A stretch of DNA of 38,932 nt from Gemmatimonadota bacterium. Its GTDB lineage: Bacteria; Gemmatimonadota; Gemmatimonadetes; Palauibacterales; Palauibacteraceae. Below the pieces are notes generated by a model. It saw only the letters and a program-made list of their open reading frames with translations. It made no database searches and was not told where the DNA came from. The stretch covers positions 1 to 38,932 of the forward strand of contig JAJDWE010000053.1 of the NCBI GenBank assembly GCA_022825725.1, given 5' to 3'. The translations under genes and the position numbers were made by a program. Shown here piece after piece: positions 1 through 7,189 of the stretch. Numbering within the stretch: position 1 is the first letter of the stretch; every line of letters starts with the position of its first letter.

Positions 1-117
1 GGCATCTCGCGCCGGATGGTACGTTCCTCCGCCGCGGCGCGCCATCGCGGGCGGCGCGTCGCCCCCGCCCGCGCGGACGGGGCCGAATTCCGGGACCCGG
101 AGCCGGCGAGGAGGTTC

Positions 118-1665
118 ATGGCACACGACCGTTCGGAGGACAGATCCGGGACGCGCTCGCGCGGCCAGCGCATCGGACTGTGGCTCGGACCGCTCCTCTT
201 CCTGCTGGTGCTGCTGCTCGACCTCGAGCCCGGGCGGCCGGAGGTCACCCGCATGGCGGCGGTGGCGGTCCTCATGGCCACATGGTGGATCACCGACGCG
301 ATTCCGCTCTTCGCGACCGCGCTTCTCCCGCTTCTCCTGTTCCCGCTCCTCGGGATCGAACGGACCGCGGAGACGGCACCTCACTATTTCAACAGCACGA
401 TCGTTCTCTTCCTCGGCGGTTTCATGATCGCGCTCACGATGGAGAAGTGGGACGTACACCGGCGGATCGCCCTCTGGGTCATCCGGGCGGTGGGCGGCGG
501 TCCCGCCCGCATCGTGCTCGGCTTCATGCTCGCGGCGGCCTTCCTCTCCATGTGGATCTCGAACACGGCGACCGCGATCATGATGGTCCCGGTCGGACTC
601 GCCGTCATCCTGCGCATGGAAGAGCAGTTCGGTCAGAGCCGCACGCGCGCCTTCTCCGTGTCGATCATGCTCGGCATCGCGTACGCCTGCTCCGCCGGCG
701 GGATCGCGACGCTCGTCGGCACGCCGCCGAACCTCTCCCTCCAGCGGATCTTCGCGATCACCTTCCCGGACGCCCCGCACATCGCCTTCGGGGTGTGGTT
801 CGTCATGGCGCTGCCGATCGCGGCGCTCATGCTGGTCTTCGCGTGGATACTCATCACCCGGGTCTTCTTCCGCGTGCCGGAGGAGGTGACCGTCGATCGC
901 GATGTCGTGGAGTCCGAGATGCGGAAGCTCGGCTCCGTCGCCTTCGAGGAGCGGGCGATCCTCGCGGTCTTCGCCTCGACGGCGCTGCTGTGGGTCTTCC
1001 GCGCACCGATCGAGATCGGCCGGGTCACGATCCCGGGCTGGTCCTCGCTCCTGCCCTACGGTCACCTGATCGACGACGGGACCGTCGCGATCACGATGGC
1101 CTGTATCCTCTTTCTCGTCCCCACGAGGTCGCCGGGCGCAAGGTCCGCCACCGTCATGGGACCGGACGTGGTGCGGCGGCTTCCGTGGAACATCGTGCTG
1201 CTGTTCGGGGGAGGCTTCGCACTCGCGCACGGCTTCCAGGCCACGGGGCTGGCGCGGTTCGTGGGAGAGGGGTTCAGCGGGCTGTCGACGGTGCCGCCGT
1301 TCGTTCTGATCCTCGTCATCTGTCTCGCGATGACGTTCCTCACCGAACTCACCTCGAACACGGCGACGACGGAGATGGTGCTCCCGATCTTCGCGGCGGT
1401 CGCCGTCGCGACCGGCGTTCACCCGCTCCTGCTGATGGTCCCGGCGACGCTCTCCGCCTCGTGCGCCTTCATGATGCCGGTGGCGACGCCGCCCAACGCC
1501 GTGGTGTTCGGGAGCAACCGCGTGAGGATCGCGGAGATGGCGCGGGCGGGACTCTTCCTCAACCTCATCGGCGCCGTCGTGATCACGCTGATCTTCCGAG
1601 CCATCGGGCCGCTCCTGTTCGGGATCGAACCGGGCGTCCTCCCCGACTGGGCGGTGACCCCCTAG
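118..1665 (+). CDS. SLC13/DASS-family sodium-coupled anion (dicarboxylate) transporter
   Basis: Inner-membrane carrier of the divalent anion:Na+ symporter family, which imports di- or tricarboxylates, or sulfate or phosphate in some members. The 515-residue protein is almost entirely hydrophobic helices. It carries two SNTAT motifs, one in the first half (followed by AIMMVP) and one in the second (LTSNTATTEM). In the family these form the two sodium and substrate sites of the inverted repeats. GTPPNL in the first half and a matching ATPPNA in the second strengthen the assignment. I chose the ATG at 118 because a GAGGAGG ribosome site sits just before it; the frame is open further upstream but gives an Arg-rich, non-membrane leader. 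Substrate cannot be told from sequence. It converges on the lipoprotein gene at 1753-2643, with a strong hairpin between them. Confidence 0.9.
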   Translation: MAHDRSEDRSGTRSRGQRIGLWLGPLLFLLVLLLDLEPGRPEVTRMAAVAVLMATWWITDAIPLFATALLPLLLFPLLGIERTAETAPHYFNSTIVLFLGGFMIALTMEKWDVHRRIALWVIRAVGGGPARIVLGFMLAAAFLSMWISNTATAIMMVPVGLAVILRMEEQFGQSRTRAFSVSIMLGIAYACSAGGIATLVGTPPNLSLQRIFAITFPDAPHIAFGVWFVMALPIAALMLVFAWILITRVFFRVPEEVTVDRDVVESEMRKLGSVAFEERAILAVFASTALLWVFRAPIEIGRVTIPGWSSLLPYGHLIDDGTVAITMACILFLVPTRSPGARSATVMGPDVVRRLPWNIVLLFGGGFALAHGFQATGLARFVGEGFSGLSTVPPFVLILVICLAMTFLTELTSNTATTEMVLPIFAAVAVATGVHPLLLMVPATLSASCAFMMPVATPPNAVVFGSNRVRIAEMARAGLFLNLIGAVVITLIFRAIGPLLFGIEPGVLPDWAVTP

Positions 1666-1705
1666 CCAGTCCGCGGAGCCCCCGGAGGGGGCCGGAGAGT
1701 AGGGA

Positions 1706-1743
1706 TGCCGGTCGGGTCGCCCGCCGAGACGACCCGACCGGTA
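1706..1743. terminator. Convergent-gene hairpin, candidate bidirectional terminator
   Basis: A perfect 12-bp inverted repeat (CCGGTCGGGTCG at 1708-1719 and its complement at 1730-1741) surrounds a 10-base loop. A G-T wobble and a T-A pair extend the stem. It lies between the stop codons of two converging genes. No T-tract follows on either side, so intrinsic termination is likely but unproven. Confidence 0.55.
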
Positions 1744-1752
1744 CGAAGTCTG

Positions 1753-2643
1753 CTACATGCCCTGGTGGGCGCCCATCAGGAACCAGTGCAGCATCAGGCT
1801 CCCGTCCTCGCCGCGCGAATACAGCGCCGCGTAGTGCCCCGCGCCCCCGTCCTCGGTGCCGTAGGTGCCGATGCCCACCGCGTGCCCCTCGTCGAGGTCG
1901 TGCGCGGACCAGGTCGACATGCCGCTGAACATGACGCCCGCGTCGAACAGCGCCTGCAGCCCCTCCTCGACGGCCGCGCGACCCTCCCGGGCCCGCTCGC
2001 CGGGCAGCATGGCGACGGCGTCCTCGGTGAACGTGTTCGCGACCATGGAGGCGTGCCCCATGTTGTAGTGCGTGACGAAGTAGTCGCTGCTCTCCTGGAC
2101 GAGATCGCCGCCCATCCCCTCCGGCATGTCCATCATCGCGCCGGCCGACATGGTTTGGTCGGGCGTGTCGAGATTCGCCACCATGCCCTTCAGCGCCCAC
2201 TCGCCGTCCACGTTCTCGGCCACTCCGATGTAGTAGCCGGAATTGCGCGCGTCCCCGCCGGTCAGCACGTAGTGTCCGCGCGCCACGACCTGGTCGCCGA
2301 ACCCCATCGCGGCGCCGGGGTGGATCGCGATCTCCGAACTCCCCGCGTCCATCCGCGACTGGAGGCCTTCTCCGATCGCTTCCCTTCCGTAGAGCATGGC
2401 CCCCGAGCTGCCCCAGAGGACGCCGTCCTCGACGAACTTGCTCGCGACCATGCTGCCGTGACCCATGTTGTAGTGGGTCTGCCAGTAGTCCGTGATCGTC
2501 GCCATCGCCGCATCGGCGTCGACCATGGCGGGGGCGTCGTCCATCGCCTCCGTCATCTCCTCCGTCGCGGCCTCTTCCATCTCCGCCCCGCCGCAGGCGA
2601 TGCTCAGAGCCAGGGCAAGGGGAGCCAGGGTGCGGATGCGCAT
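1753..2643 (-). CDS. Lipoprotein with two tandem SnoaL-like (DUF4440-type) domains
   Basis: A 296-residue protein with a lipoprotein signal (MRIRTLAPLALALSIAC, Cys17) and an acidic, Met/Ala-rich linker up to about residue 48. Two homologous NTF2-fold-like units follow. The first begins near residue 53 with THYNMGHGSMVASKF, and the second near 189 with THYNMGHASMVANTF. Each continues with an E-D-x-V strand and a GREAIGEGLQ or GRAAVEEGLQ helix, the usual layout of SnoaL-like/DUF4440 proteins, which normally have one unit. Function is unknown; such folds bind small molecules or act as isomerases or ketosteroid-type enzymes. The ATG at 2643 has an AAGGAGG site; a longer upstream reading would put the signal peptide inside the protein. 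Probably periplasmic or outer-membrane anchored. Confidence 0.8.
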   Translation of the reverse strand: MRIRTLAPLALALSIACGGAEMEEAATEEMTEAMDDAPAMVDADAAMATITDYWQTHYNMGHGSMVASKFVEDGVLWGSSGAMLYGREAIGEGLQSRMDAGSSEIAIHPGAAMGFGDQVVARGHYVLTGGDARNSGYYIGVAENVDGEWALKGMVANLDTPDQTMSAGAMMDMPEGMGGDLVQESSDYFVTHYNMGHASMVANTFTEDAVAMLPGERAREGRAAVEEGLQALFDAGVMFSGMSTWSAHDLDEGHAVGIGTYGTEDGGAGHYAALYSRGEDGSLMLHWFLMGAHQGM

Positions 2644-2718
2644 TCGAGTACCTCCTTGAAAATAGGACGTCGCGCCCTCCGCACGCGTGCCTTTCACCGC
2701 GGGGACGGTCGACGAGAC

Positions 2719-2755
2719 AAGGCGTAACTGGTGGAACGCTACGCCTTACAAGGCG
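2719..2755. promoter_or_regulatory. Inverted and direct repeats in a divergent intergenic region
   Basis: AAGGCGTA at 2719-2726 is repeated as its exact complement TACGCCTT at 2740-2747. The octamer ACAAGGCG occurs directly at 2717-2724 and 2748-2755. The cluster lies between the divergent starts at 2643 (-) and 2879 (+), where an operator would sit. No clear -35/-10 pair was found beside it, so this is only a candidate binding site. Confidence 0.3.
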
Positions 2756-2878
2756 GATCCGTCAATGCGGATGGACCGGCGGCGTTGGCCCGCCATTCCG
2801 CCCCCGCTTACGTTGGGCGCCCGGGTCGACGGCCGTCGCGACCCGTCCACGCCATCTCAGAACCGGGAAGCCAACCGC

Positions 2879-5404
2879 ATGGTCCAGATCGCACGCAGCA
2901 CACGCCCTCTCGTCCTCATCCTGTCGCTCTCGCTCCTCATCGTGGCCACGGGCTGCATCCGGCCCTTCGCCCGGCCGACTCCCGGCCCGTCCGCCTCGGG
3001 CGAAAGCGGGCCCGTCGCCCGAGGCGGCGGCGGGGGTGACGACGACGGGCCGGAGCCCTATGCCGAAGTCGTCACGGAGGAAGCGGTCACGGACTCCGGG
3101 ATGGTCCACGTCCACCGGGTGGACGACAAATGGCTGTTCGAGATTCCGAACGAGATTCTGGGGCGCGAGATCCTGCTCGTGAGCCGGCTGGCGTCGGTTC
3201 CCGAGGGGATGGGCTACGGCGGCCAGAAGGCGAATACGCAGGTTATTCGCTGGGAGAAGAACGGGTCCGAGGACGAGCGGATCTTCCTCCGCGTCGTGAG
3301 ACACACGAACGTGGCGGACGAGGCCCTACCGGTGGCGCGGGCCGTGCGGGGCGCGAACTTCGAGCCGATTCTGCGGGCCTTCGACATCGAGGCGCTGAAC
3401 GACGATTCGACGAGCGTCGTCATCGACGCCACGCCGCTGTTCGAATCCGACATCCCCATGTTCGGGCTGAGCCAGTCCCGCCGCGAGGCGTACCGGGTGC
3501 GCTCGCTGGATTCGAACCGCACCTACGTCGACTGGATCAAGAGCTTCCCCCGCAACGTCGAGGTGCGGCACGTCCTCACCTACAACGCGCAGACGCCTCC
3601 GTCGAACGCGAGCACGAACTCGATCTCGATGGAGATGAACCAGTCGATGGTCCTGCTCCCGGACGAACCGATGCAGCCGCGGCTGCACGACGAGCGCGTC
3701 GGGTACTTCAACGTGGATCAGGTGGACTACGGCCTCAGCGACCAGAAGGTCGTCACGCGGACCTACATCACGCGCTGGCGGCTGGAGCCGAGCGACACCG
3801 CGGCCTTCCGGCGCGGCGAACTCGTCGACCCGGTCAAACCCATCATCTACTACCTCGACCCGGCGACGCCGGAGAAGTGGCGGCCCTACCTGATTCAGGG
3901 GATCGAGGACTGGCAGGAGGCGTTCGAGGCGGCGGGGTTCAGCAACGCGATCCAGGGGCGCATGCCCCCCTCCTTCGAGGAGGACCCGGAGTTCAGCCCG
4001 GAGGACGTGCGCTACTCCGTGATCCGCTGGCTCCCTTCACAGGTGCAGAACGCCTCCGGGCCGCACGTCCACGACCCGCGCACGGGCGAGATCCTCGAGA
4101 GCGACATCCAGTGGTATCACAACGTCGCCAACCTGCTCCGGAACTGGTATCTGATTCAGACCGGGGCCGTGAATCCGGCGGCGCGCCGCGCCCTCTTTGA
4201 AGACGAGGTCATGGGCGAGCTGATCCGCTTCGTCGCCGCGCACGAGGTCGGCCACACGATCGGGCTCCCGCACAATATGAAATCGAGTTCCGGCTTCTCG
4301 GTGGACTCGCTGCGGGCGCCGGGATTCGTGTGCCGCAACGGGGTCGCCCCGTCGATCATGGACTATGCGCGCTTCAACTACGTCGCGCAGCCCGAGGATG
4401 AGGGCGCGTGTACGGATCCGCGGGTCGGTCCGTACGACCTCTTCTCGGTCAACTGGGGTTACCGGCCGATCCTGGGCGAGGACACGGACGGGGAGCGCGC
4501 CACGCTCGACGCCTGGATTCGCGAGGTGGAGGACGATCCGGTCTACCATTTCGGCGACGGCAACCCGATCGATCCGACCTCCCAGACGGAGGCGATCGGC
4601 TCCGACGCGATGGAGGCGAGCGACCTCGGCATCGAGAACCTGAAGCGGATCCTGCCCAACCTGGTCGAGTGGAGCAGCGACGGCCGCGAGGGAGAGAACT
4701 ACGAGGAGCTGGCGGAACTCTACAACAACCTCATCGGCCAGTGGAGCCGGTACATGGGCCACGTCGCGACCGTGGTCGGCGGCGTGACGCGCACGCGGAA
4801 GCGCATCGGGCAGGAGGGCGCGGTGTACGAGTTCGTGGACGAAGCCACGCAGCGGCGCGCCATGGACTTCTTCGCGCGGCAGGCCTTCGACCCGCCCACG
4901 TGGATGGTCGACGAGGACATCCTCTCGAAGATCGAGAACCCGTCGACCGTGGACCGCTTGCGGGGCATCCAGGTGCGGGTCGTGAACCTGATCCTCGACC
5001 CGGGCCGCATGCAGCGGCTGATCGAGGCGGAAGCGCGCAACGGGGACGACCACTACAGCCTGGGCGAGATGTTCGAGGACCTGCGCGCTTCGATCTGGGG
5101 AGAGCTGGACACCGGCGCGTCGATCGGGGTCTACCGGCGCAACCTCCAGCGCGGGCACCTGGAGCGGCTCGAGTACCTGATGACGCAGGAACTCACGATC
5201 CCGTTCTTCTTCTTCGGCGGCCTCTCCGACTTCTTCACCTCGGTGGACGTGTCCCAGTCGGACATCCGCGCCTTCGTGCGGGGCGAACTCCACGGGCTTC
5301 AGGACGCGATCGAACGCGCCCTCCGGCAGCGGCTCGACCGCACGACGGACCTGCACCTGCGCGACGCCCTGGCCCGGATCGACGACATCCTCGACCCCGA
5401 CTGA
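2879..5404 (+). CDS. Large zinc-dependent metalloprotease lipoprotein (DUF5117/DUF4953 type)
   Basis: An 841-residue exported protein. Residues 1-26 form a lipoprotein signal (LLIVATGC, Cys26), then comes a Pro/Ser/Gly-rich linker. The catalytic signature HEVGHTIGLPH spans about residues 455-465: HExxH plus a third His, the gluzincin/metzincin-like HExxHxxGxxH arrangement. Downstream, PSIMDYARFNY resembles a Met-turn region. The N-terminal part (EKNGSEDERIFLRVVR) and the C-terminal helical region match the general build of the DUF5117-DUF4953 zinc-protease family common in Bacteroidota and Gemmatimonadota. It probably degrades extracellular or periplasmic proteins; the substrate is unknown. 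I chose the ATG at 2879 because the signal peptide begins there, although its ribosome site is weak. The frame is open upstream to 2687 without a signal sequence. Confidence 0.88.
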   Translation: MVQIARSTRPLVLILSLSLLIVATGCIRPFARPTPGPSASGESGPVARGGGGGDDDGPEPYAEVVTEEAVTDSGMVHVHRVDDKWLFEIPNEILGREILLVSRLASVPEGMGYGGQKANTQVIRWEKNGSEDERIFLRVVRHTNVADEALPVARAVRGANFEPILRAFDIEALNDDSTSVVIDATPLFESDIPMFGLSQSRREAYRVRSLDSNRTYVDWIKSFPRNVEVRHVLTYNAQTPPSNASTNSISMEMNQSMVLLPDEPMQPRLHDERVGYFNVDQVDYGLSDQKVVTRTYITRWRLEPSDTAAFRRGELVDPVKPIIYYLDPATPEKWRPYLIQGIEDWQEAFEAAGFSNAIQGRMPPSFEEDPEFSPEDVRYSVIRWLPSQVQNASGPHVHDPRTGEILESDIQWYHNVANLLRNWYLIQTGAVNPAARRALFEDEVMGELIRFVAAHEVGHTIGLPHNMKSSSGFSVDSLRAPGFVCRNGVAPSIMDYARFNYVAQPEDEGACTDPRVGPYDLFSVNWGYRPILGEDTDGERATLDAWIREVEDDPVYHFGDGNPIDPTSQTEAIGSDAMEASDLGIENLKRILPNLVEWSSDGREGENYEELAELYNNLIGQWSRYMGHVATVVGGVTRTRKRIGQEGAVYEFVDEATQRRAMDFFARQAFDPPTWMVDEDILSKIENPSTVDRLRGIQVRVVNLILDPGRMQRLIEAEARNGDDHYSLGEMFEDLRASIWGELDTGASIGVYRRNLQRGHLERLEYLMTQELTIPFFFFGGLSDFFTSVDVSQSDIRAFVRGELHGLQDAIERALRQRLDRTTDLHLRDALARIDDILDPD

Positions 5405-5451
5405 GGCGGCGGAGGACGCGGATCGGGGGCCGCCTGAAACGGGCCCCAAAT

Positions 5452-5483
5452 GAAGAGGGCCGGGTACGCTCCCGGCCCTCTTC
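5452..5483. terminator. Bidirectional terminator hairpin between convergent genes
   Basis: A perfect 13-bp stem (GAAGAGGGCCGGG at 5452-5464 with its complement at 5471-5483) and a 6-base loop lie between the stop of the metalloprotease (5404) and the stop of hsp20 (5522). Short TCTT and AA stretches at the stem ends are the only pyrimidine-rich tails, so the terminator is probable but not textbook. Confidence 0.6.
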
Positions 5484-5521
5484 GCTTGAGCGGCGCCCGC
5501 GCCCGGAAGACGCTGCGCAGA

Positions 5522-5953
5522 CTACTTCGTGCGGCCTACGGCGACGCGGTGCGGCTTCGCCTCCGGTGACTTCGGCAACTCCACCGTGAGCACGCCGGCG
5601 TCGAGGTGCGCCTCGACATCCTCGCCGCGAATGGAGGCCGGGAGCGAGAAGCTGCGCGTGAACCGCTCGTTGCGCCGCTCGCGCACGTGGTACGTGCGGC
5701 CCTTCTCCTCTTCCTCTTCCGAACGCGCCCCCGAGATCGTGAGCACGCCGCGATCCACGGTCACGTCGATCTCGGCCTCCATGAATCCCGGCAGCTCCAG
5801 CTCCAGGCCGTAGCCCTCCTCGGTCTCGTACAGATCCGCGGCCGCCACGGAACGGCTCGAGCGATCGAGATCCAGCAGTCCGTTGAACAGCCGGTCGAAG
5901 TCGAAGTCCCCCCGGCGACGGCTCGGCGCGCGGTGAATGATGGTCGGTAGCAT
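5522..5953 (-). CDS. Small heat shock protein, Hsp20/alpha-crystallin family
   Basis: A 143-residue ATP-independent holdase chaperone of the cytoplasm, which binds unfolding proteins and hands them to DnaK/ClpB. The alpha-crystallin domain runs from about residue 37 (ADLYETEEGYGLELELPGF) to about 130. It ends in the diagnostic GVLTVELPK strand, and the C-terminal tail has a short V-x-V motif like the I-x-I anchor used in oligomers. Length is normal for class A bacterial members. I chose the ATG at 5953 because of its GGAGGAG site seven bases upstream; the frame stays open to 6115, but that part lacks family similarity. The ribosome site is the 3' arm of a perfect hairpin, which suggests translational heat control. 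No CIRCE operator is visible. Confidence 0.93.
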   Translation of the reverse strand: MLPTIIHRAPSRRRGDFDFDRLFNGLLDLDRSSRSVAAADLYETEEGYGLELELPGFMEAEIDVTVDRGVLTISGARSEEEEEKGRTYHVRERRNERFTRSFSLPASIRGEDVEAHLDAGVLTVELPKSPEAKPHRVAVGRTK

Positions 5954-6003
5954 GACGATACTCCTCCGTGTCTGTGGAACAATCTTCGGCACTGGAGGAG
6001 TAC
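5951..6003 (-). promoter_or_regulatory. SD-sequestering hairpin upstream of hsp20, candidate RNA thermometer
   Basis: In the minus-strand transcript, TACTCCTCC (6002 to 5994) is the exact complement of GGAGGAGTA (5967 to 5959), which contains the hsp20 Shine-Dalgarno. A G-U pair extends the stem to 10 bp. Beyond a bulged A, GTG and CAC add three more pairs toward the loop. The arms are 26 bases apart and the start codon follows five bases after the 3' arm. Masking of the SD of a small heat shock gene is the hallmark of ROSE-type and other RNA thermometers. The thermometer role is inferred; the base pairing is seen. Confidence 0.6.
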
Positions 6004-6171
6004 TGCAACCGCCGTGCCCGAACCCGGGTTCCGATCCCGCGGCGGTCGCTGCCATCGGTGCAGACGGGGATCGCGGGGACTGACCGTCCCGACGGAGTTT
6101 GCTCGGAGCCCCCACCGGAGCTACGCCAAATTGGCAGCCGGCCGATGGGCGTTATTGTCGGAGAGTGTCTG

Positions 6172-6732
6172 TCAGGGCCTCAGTCCGAGGAGCGAGGGGA
6201 GGGCGCGGCCGAACCATTGTCCGATCGAGGTCACCGGTACGGAAACGCCCACCGCGGTGGACGCCTGGGGGGCATCCGAGCCCGGCCCGGCGCCGGCGTC
6301 GCCTCCTCCGACCCCCGCCGCGGCGGCCGCGAGGGCCGCGGTGCCCGCCACGATTCCGGCGCCGAGCAGCACGCTCTTCGTCGTCGAGAATTCGCGCACC
6401 TCGATGCTCACGAGACCGTCCCGGGCCACGCTCAGGGTGTCGTACTGCACGACATCGCGGAACATGCCGACCGTGTGCCGCGTGCTCGCTTCGAACCGGA
6501 TCGAATCTCCCACGCTGATGATCTTCCCCTCGATCGCGACCGTCCCGGGAGGCGCGTTGGGATTGGTGACCGCCGACTGGAGCGGCACGCGCATTCGCGC
6601 CACGGCGCCGACGGGCGCCTCTTCTGTGAGCCGGTAGGAGTAGCAGCCCGGGACCGCGAGCACGACGCACAGGAGGGCAACGAGCCGGCGCCGCCGCGCG
6701 CGGCCGGCCGGCGGAGATTCAGAATGCGACAT
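6172..6732 (-). CDS. Lipoprotein of unknown function, last gene of the susC operon
   Basis: 186 residues. An Arg-rich N-terminus (GRARRRRLVALL) and hydrophobic core lead to a lipobox-like AVPGC, so the protein is probably a lipoprotein; mature residues begin CYSYRLTEE. A beta-rich segment follows (VAIEGKIISVGDSIRFEAST, then SIEVREFSTTKSV). After that comes a glycine/alanine-rich hydrophobic stretch near residues 120-140 that could insert in a membrane, and a Gly/Ser-rich tail. I do not recognise the family. The start overlaps the end of the preceding gene by 14 bases, and both follow susC-susD on the same strand, so it is probably translated from that transcript. An accessory role at the outer membrane is inferred only from position. 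Confidence 0.7.
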   Translation of the reverse strand: MSHSESPPAGRARRRRLVALLCVVLAVPGCYSYRLTEEAPVGAVARMRVPLQSAVTNPNAPPGTVAIEGKIISVGDSIRFEASTRHTVGMFRDVVQYDTLSVARDGLVSIEVREFSTTKSVLLGAGIVAGTAALAAAAAGVGGGDAGAGPGSDAPQASTAVGVSVPVTSIGQWFGRALPSLLGLRP

Positions 6733-7189
6733 CGAGGTCTCGCGTCAGAAGCTGGTTGAAGGAATAGACGAAGTGCCAGGGTTCGCCTGGAAAGATCCCG
6801 CCGGCTTCGTCCACGAGGCCCCGGTCGTCCACATTCACGATGACCTGAACCGAAAGCGTATCCCCGTCCACCGACTCCGCCTGGACGAACCACCGCCGGT
6901 CGATGGAGATATTCATCGCTCGCTGGAAGGGGATCTCGTGAACGACGGTATCGGCCCGGACCACCTGCACCCGCGTCACGCCGAACTCGTTGAGGCCGGC
7001 CACGAACTGCGTGGAGTAGATCGCCCGGACCCGCGTGCCCGCCTCGCCCCGCATCGCGAAATGGATGTTCTCGGGCGTCGGGTCATCGAGAATCGCCGAG
7101 CAGCCGCCGAGAGTGACGGCCGCCAGCAGGAGCGGCAGACCCAAAAGGGGGAAGGCGGCCGGGGACGGCCGCCTTCCCCGCGGTGTCAA
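6719..7189 (-). CDS. Putative lipoprotein directly downstream of susD (TTG start)
   Basis: About 156 residues, of no family I recognise. No ATG or GTG is available near the signal sequence. The best start is a TTG at 7189 whose last two bases form the first two of the susD stop codon (TTGA). It gives an Arg-containing n-region (MTPRGRRPSP), a hydrophobic core (LLGLPLLLAAVTLGGC) and a good lipobox, LGGC. The mature part is beta-rich (RVRAIYSTQFVAGLNEFGVTRV, IDRRWFVQAESV). It might assist the SusCD-like pair, but that rests on synteny alone. Codons 4-14 of this gene form one strand of a 14-bp terminator-like hairpin, so its expression may be attenuated relative to susD. The start is uncertain. 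Confidence 0.65.
   Translation of the reverse strand: MTPRGRRPSPAAFPLLGLPLLLAAVTLGGCSAILDDPTPENIHFAMRGEAGTRVRAIYSTQFVAGLNEFGVTRVQVVRADTVVHEIPFQRAMNISIDRRWFVQAESVDGDTLSVQVIVNVDDRGLVDEAGGIFPGEPWHFVYSFNQLLTRDLDVAF
7143..7179 (-). terminator. 14-bp hairpin plus T4 just after susD: terminator or attenuator
   Basis: On the minus strand a perfect 14-bp stem (GGGGAAGGCGGCCG at 7179-7166 and its complement at 7161-7148) closes a 4-base loop. C and then TTTT (7146-7143) follow directly. It begins seven bases past the susD stop codon, the position and form of an intrinsic terminator, yet it lies inside the reading frame of the next gene. Partial termination could set the susCD-to-lipoprotein ratio. Confidence 0.6.

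Noticed and set aside
1-117. Coding extension of the transporter frame upstream of 118
   Set aside because: Arg/Ala-rich residues without homology, and the good ribosome site is directly before 118; nothing else was recognised in these bases.
5951-6170. CIRCE (HrcA) operator for hsp20
   Set aside because: No TTAGCACTC-type repeat is present; the inverted repeat found is an anti-SD/SD pair.
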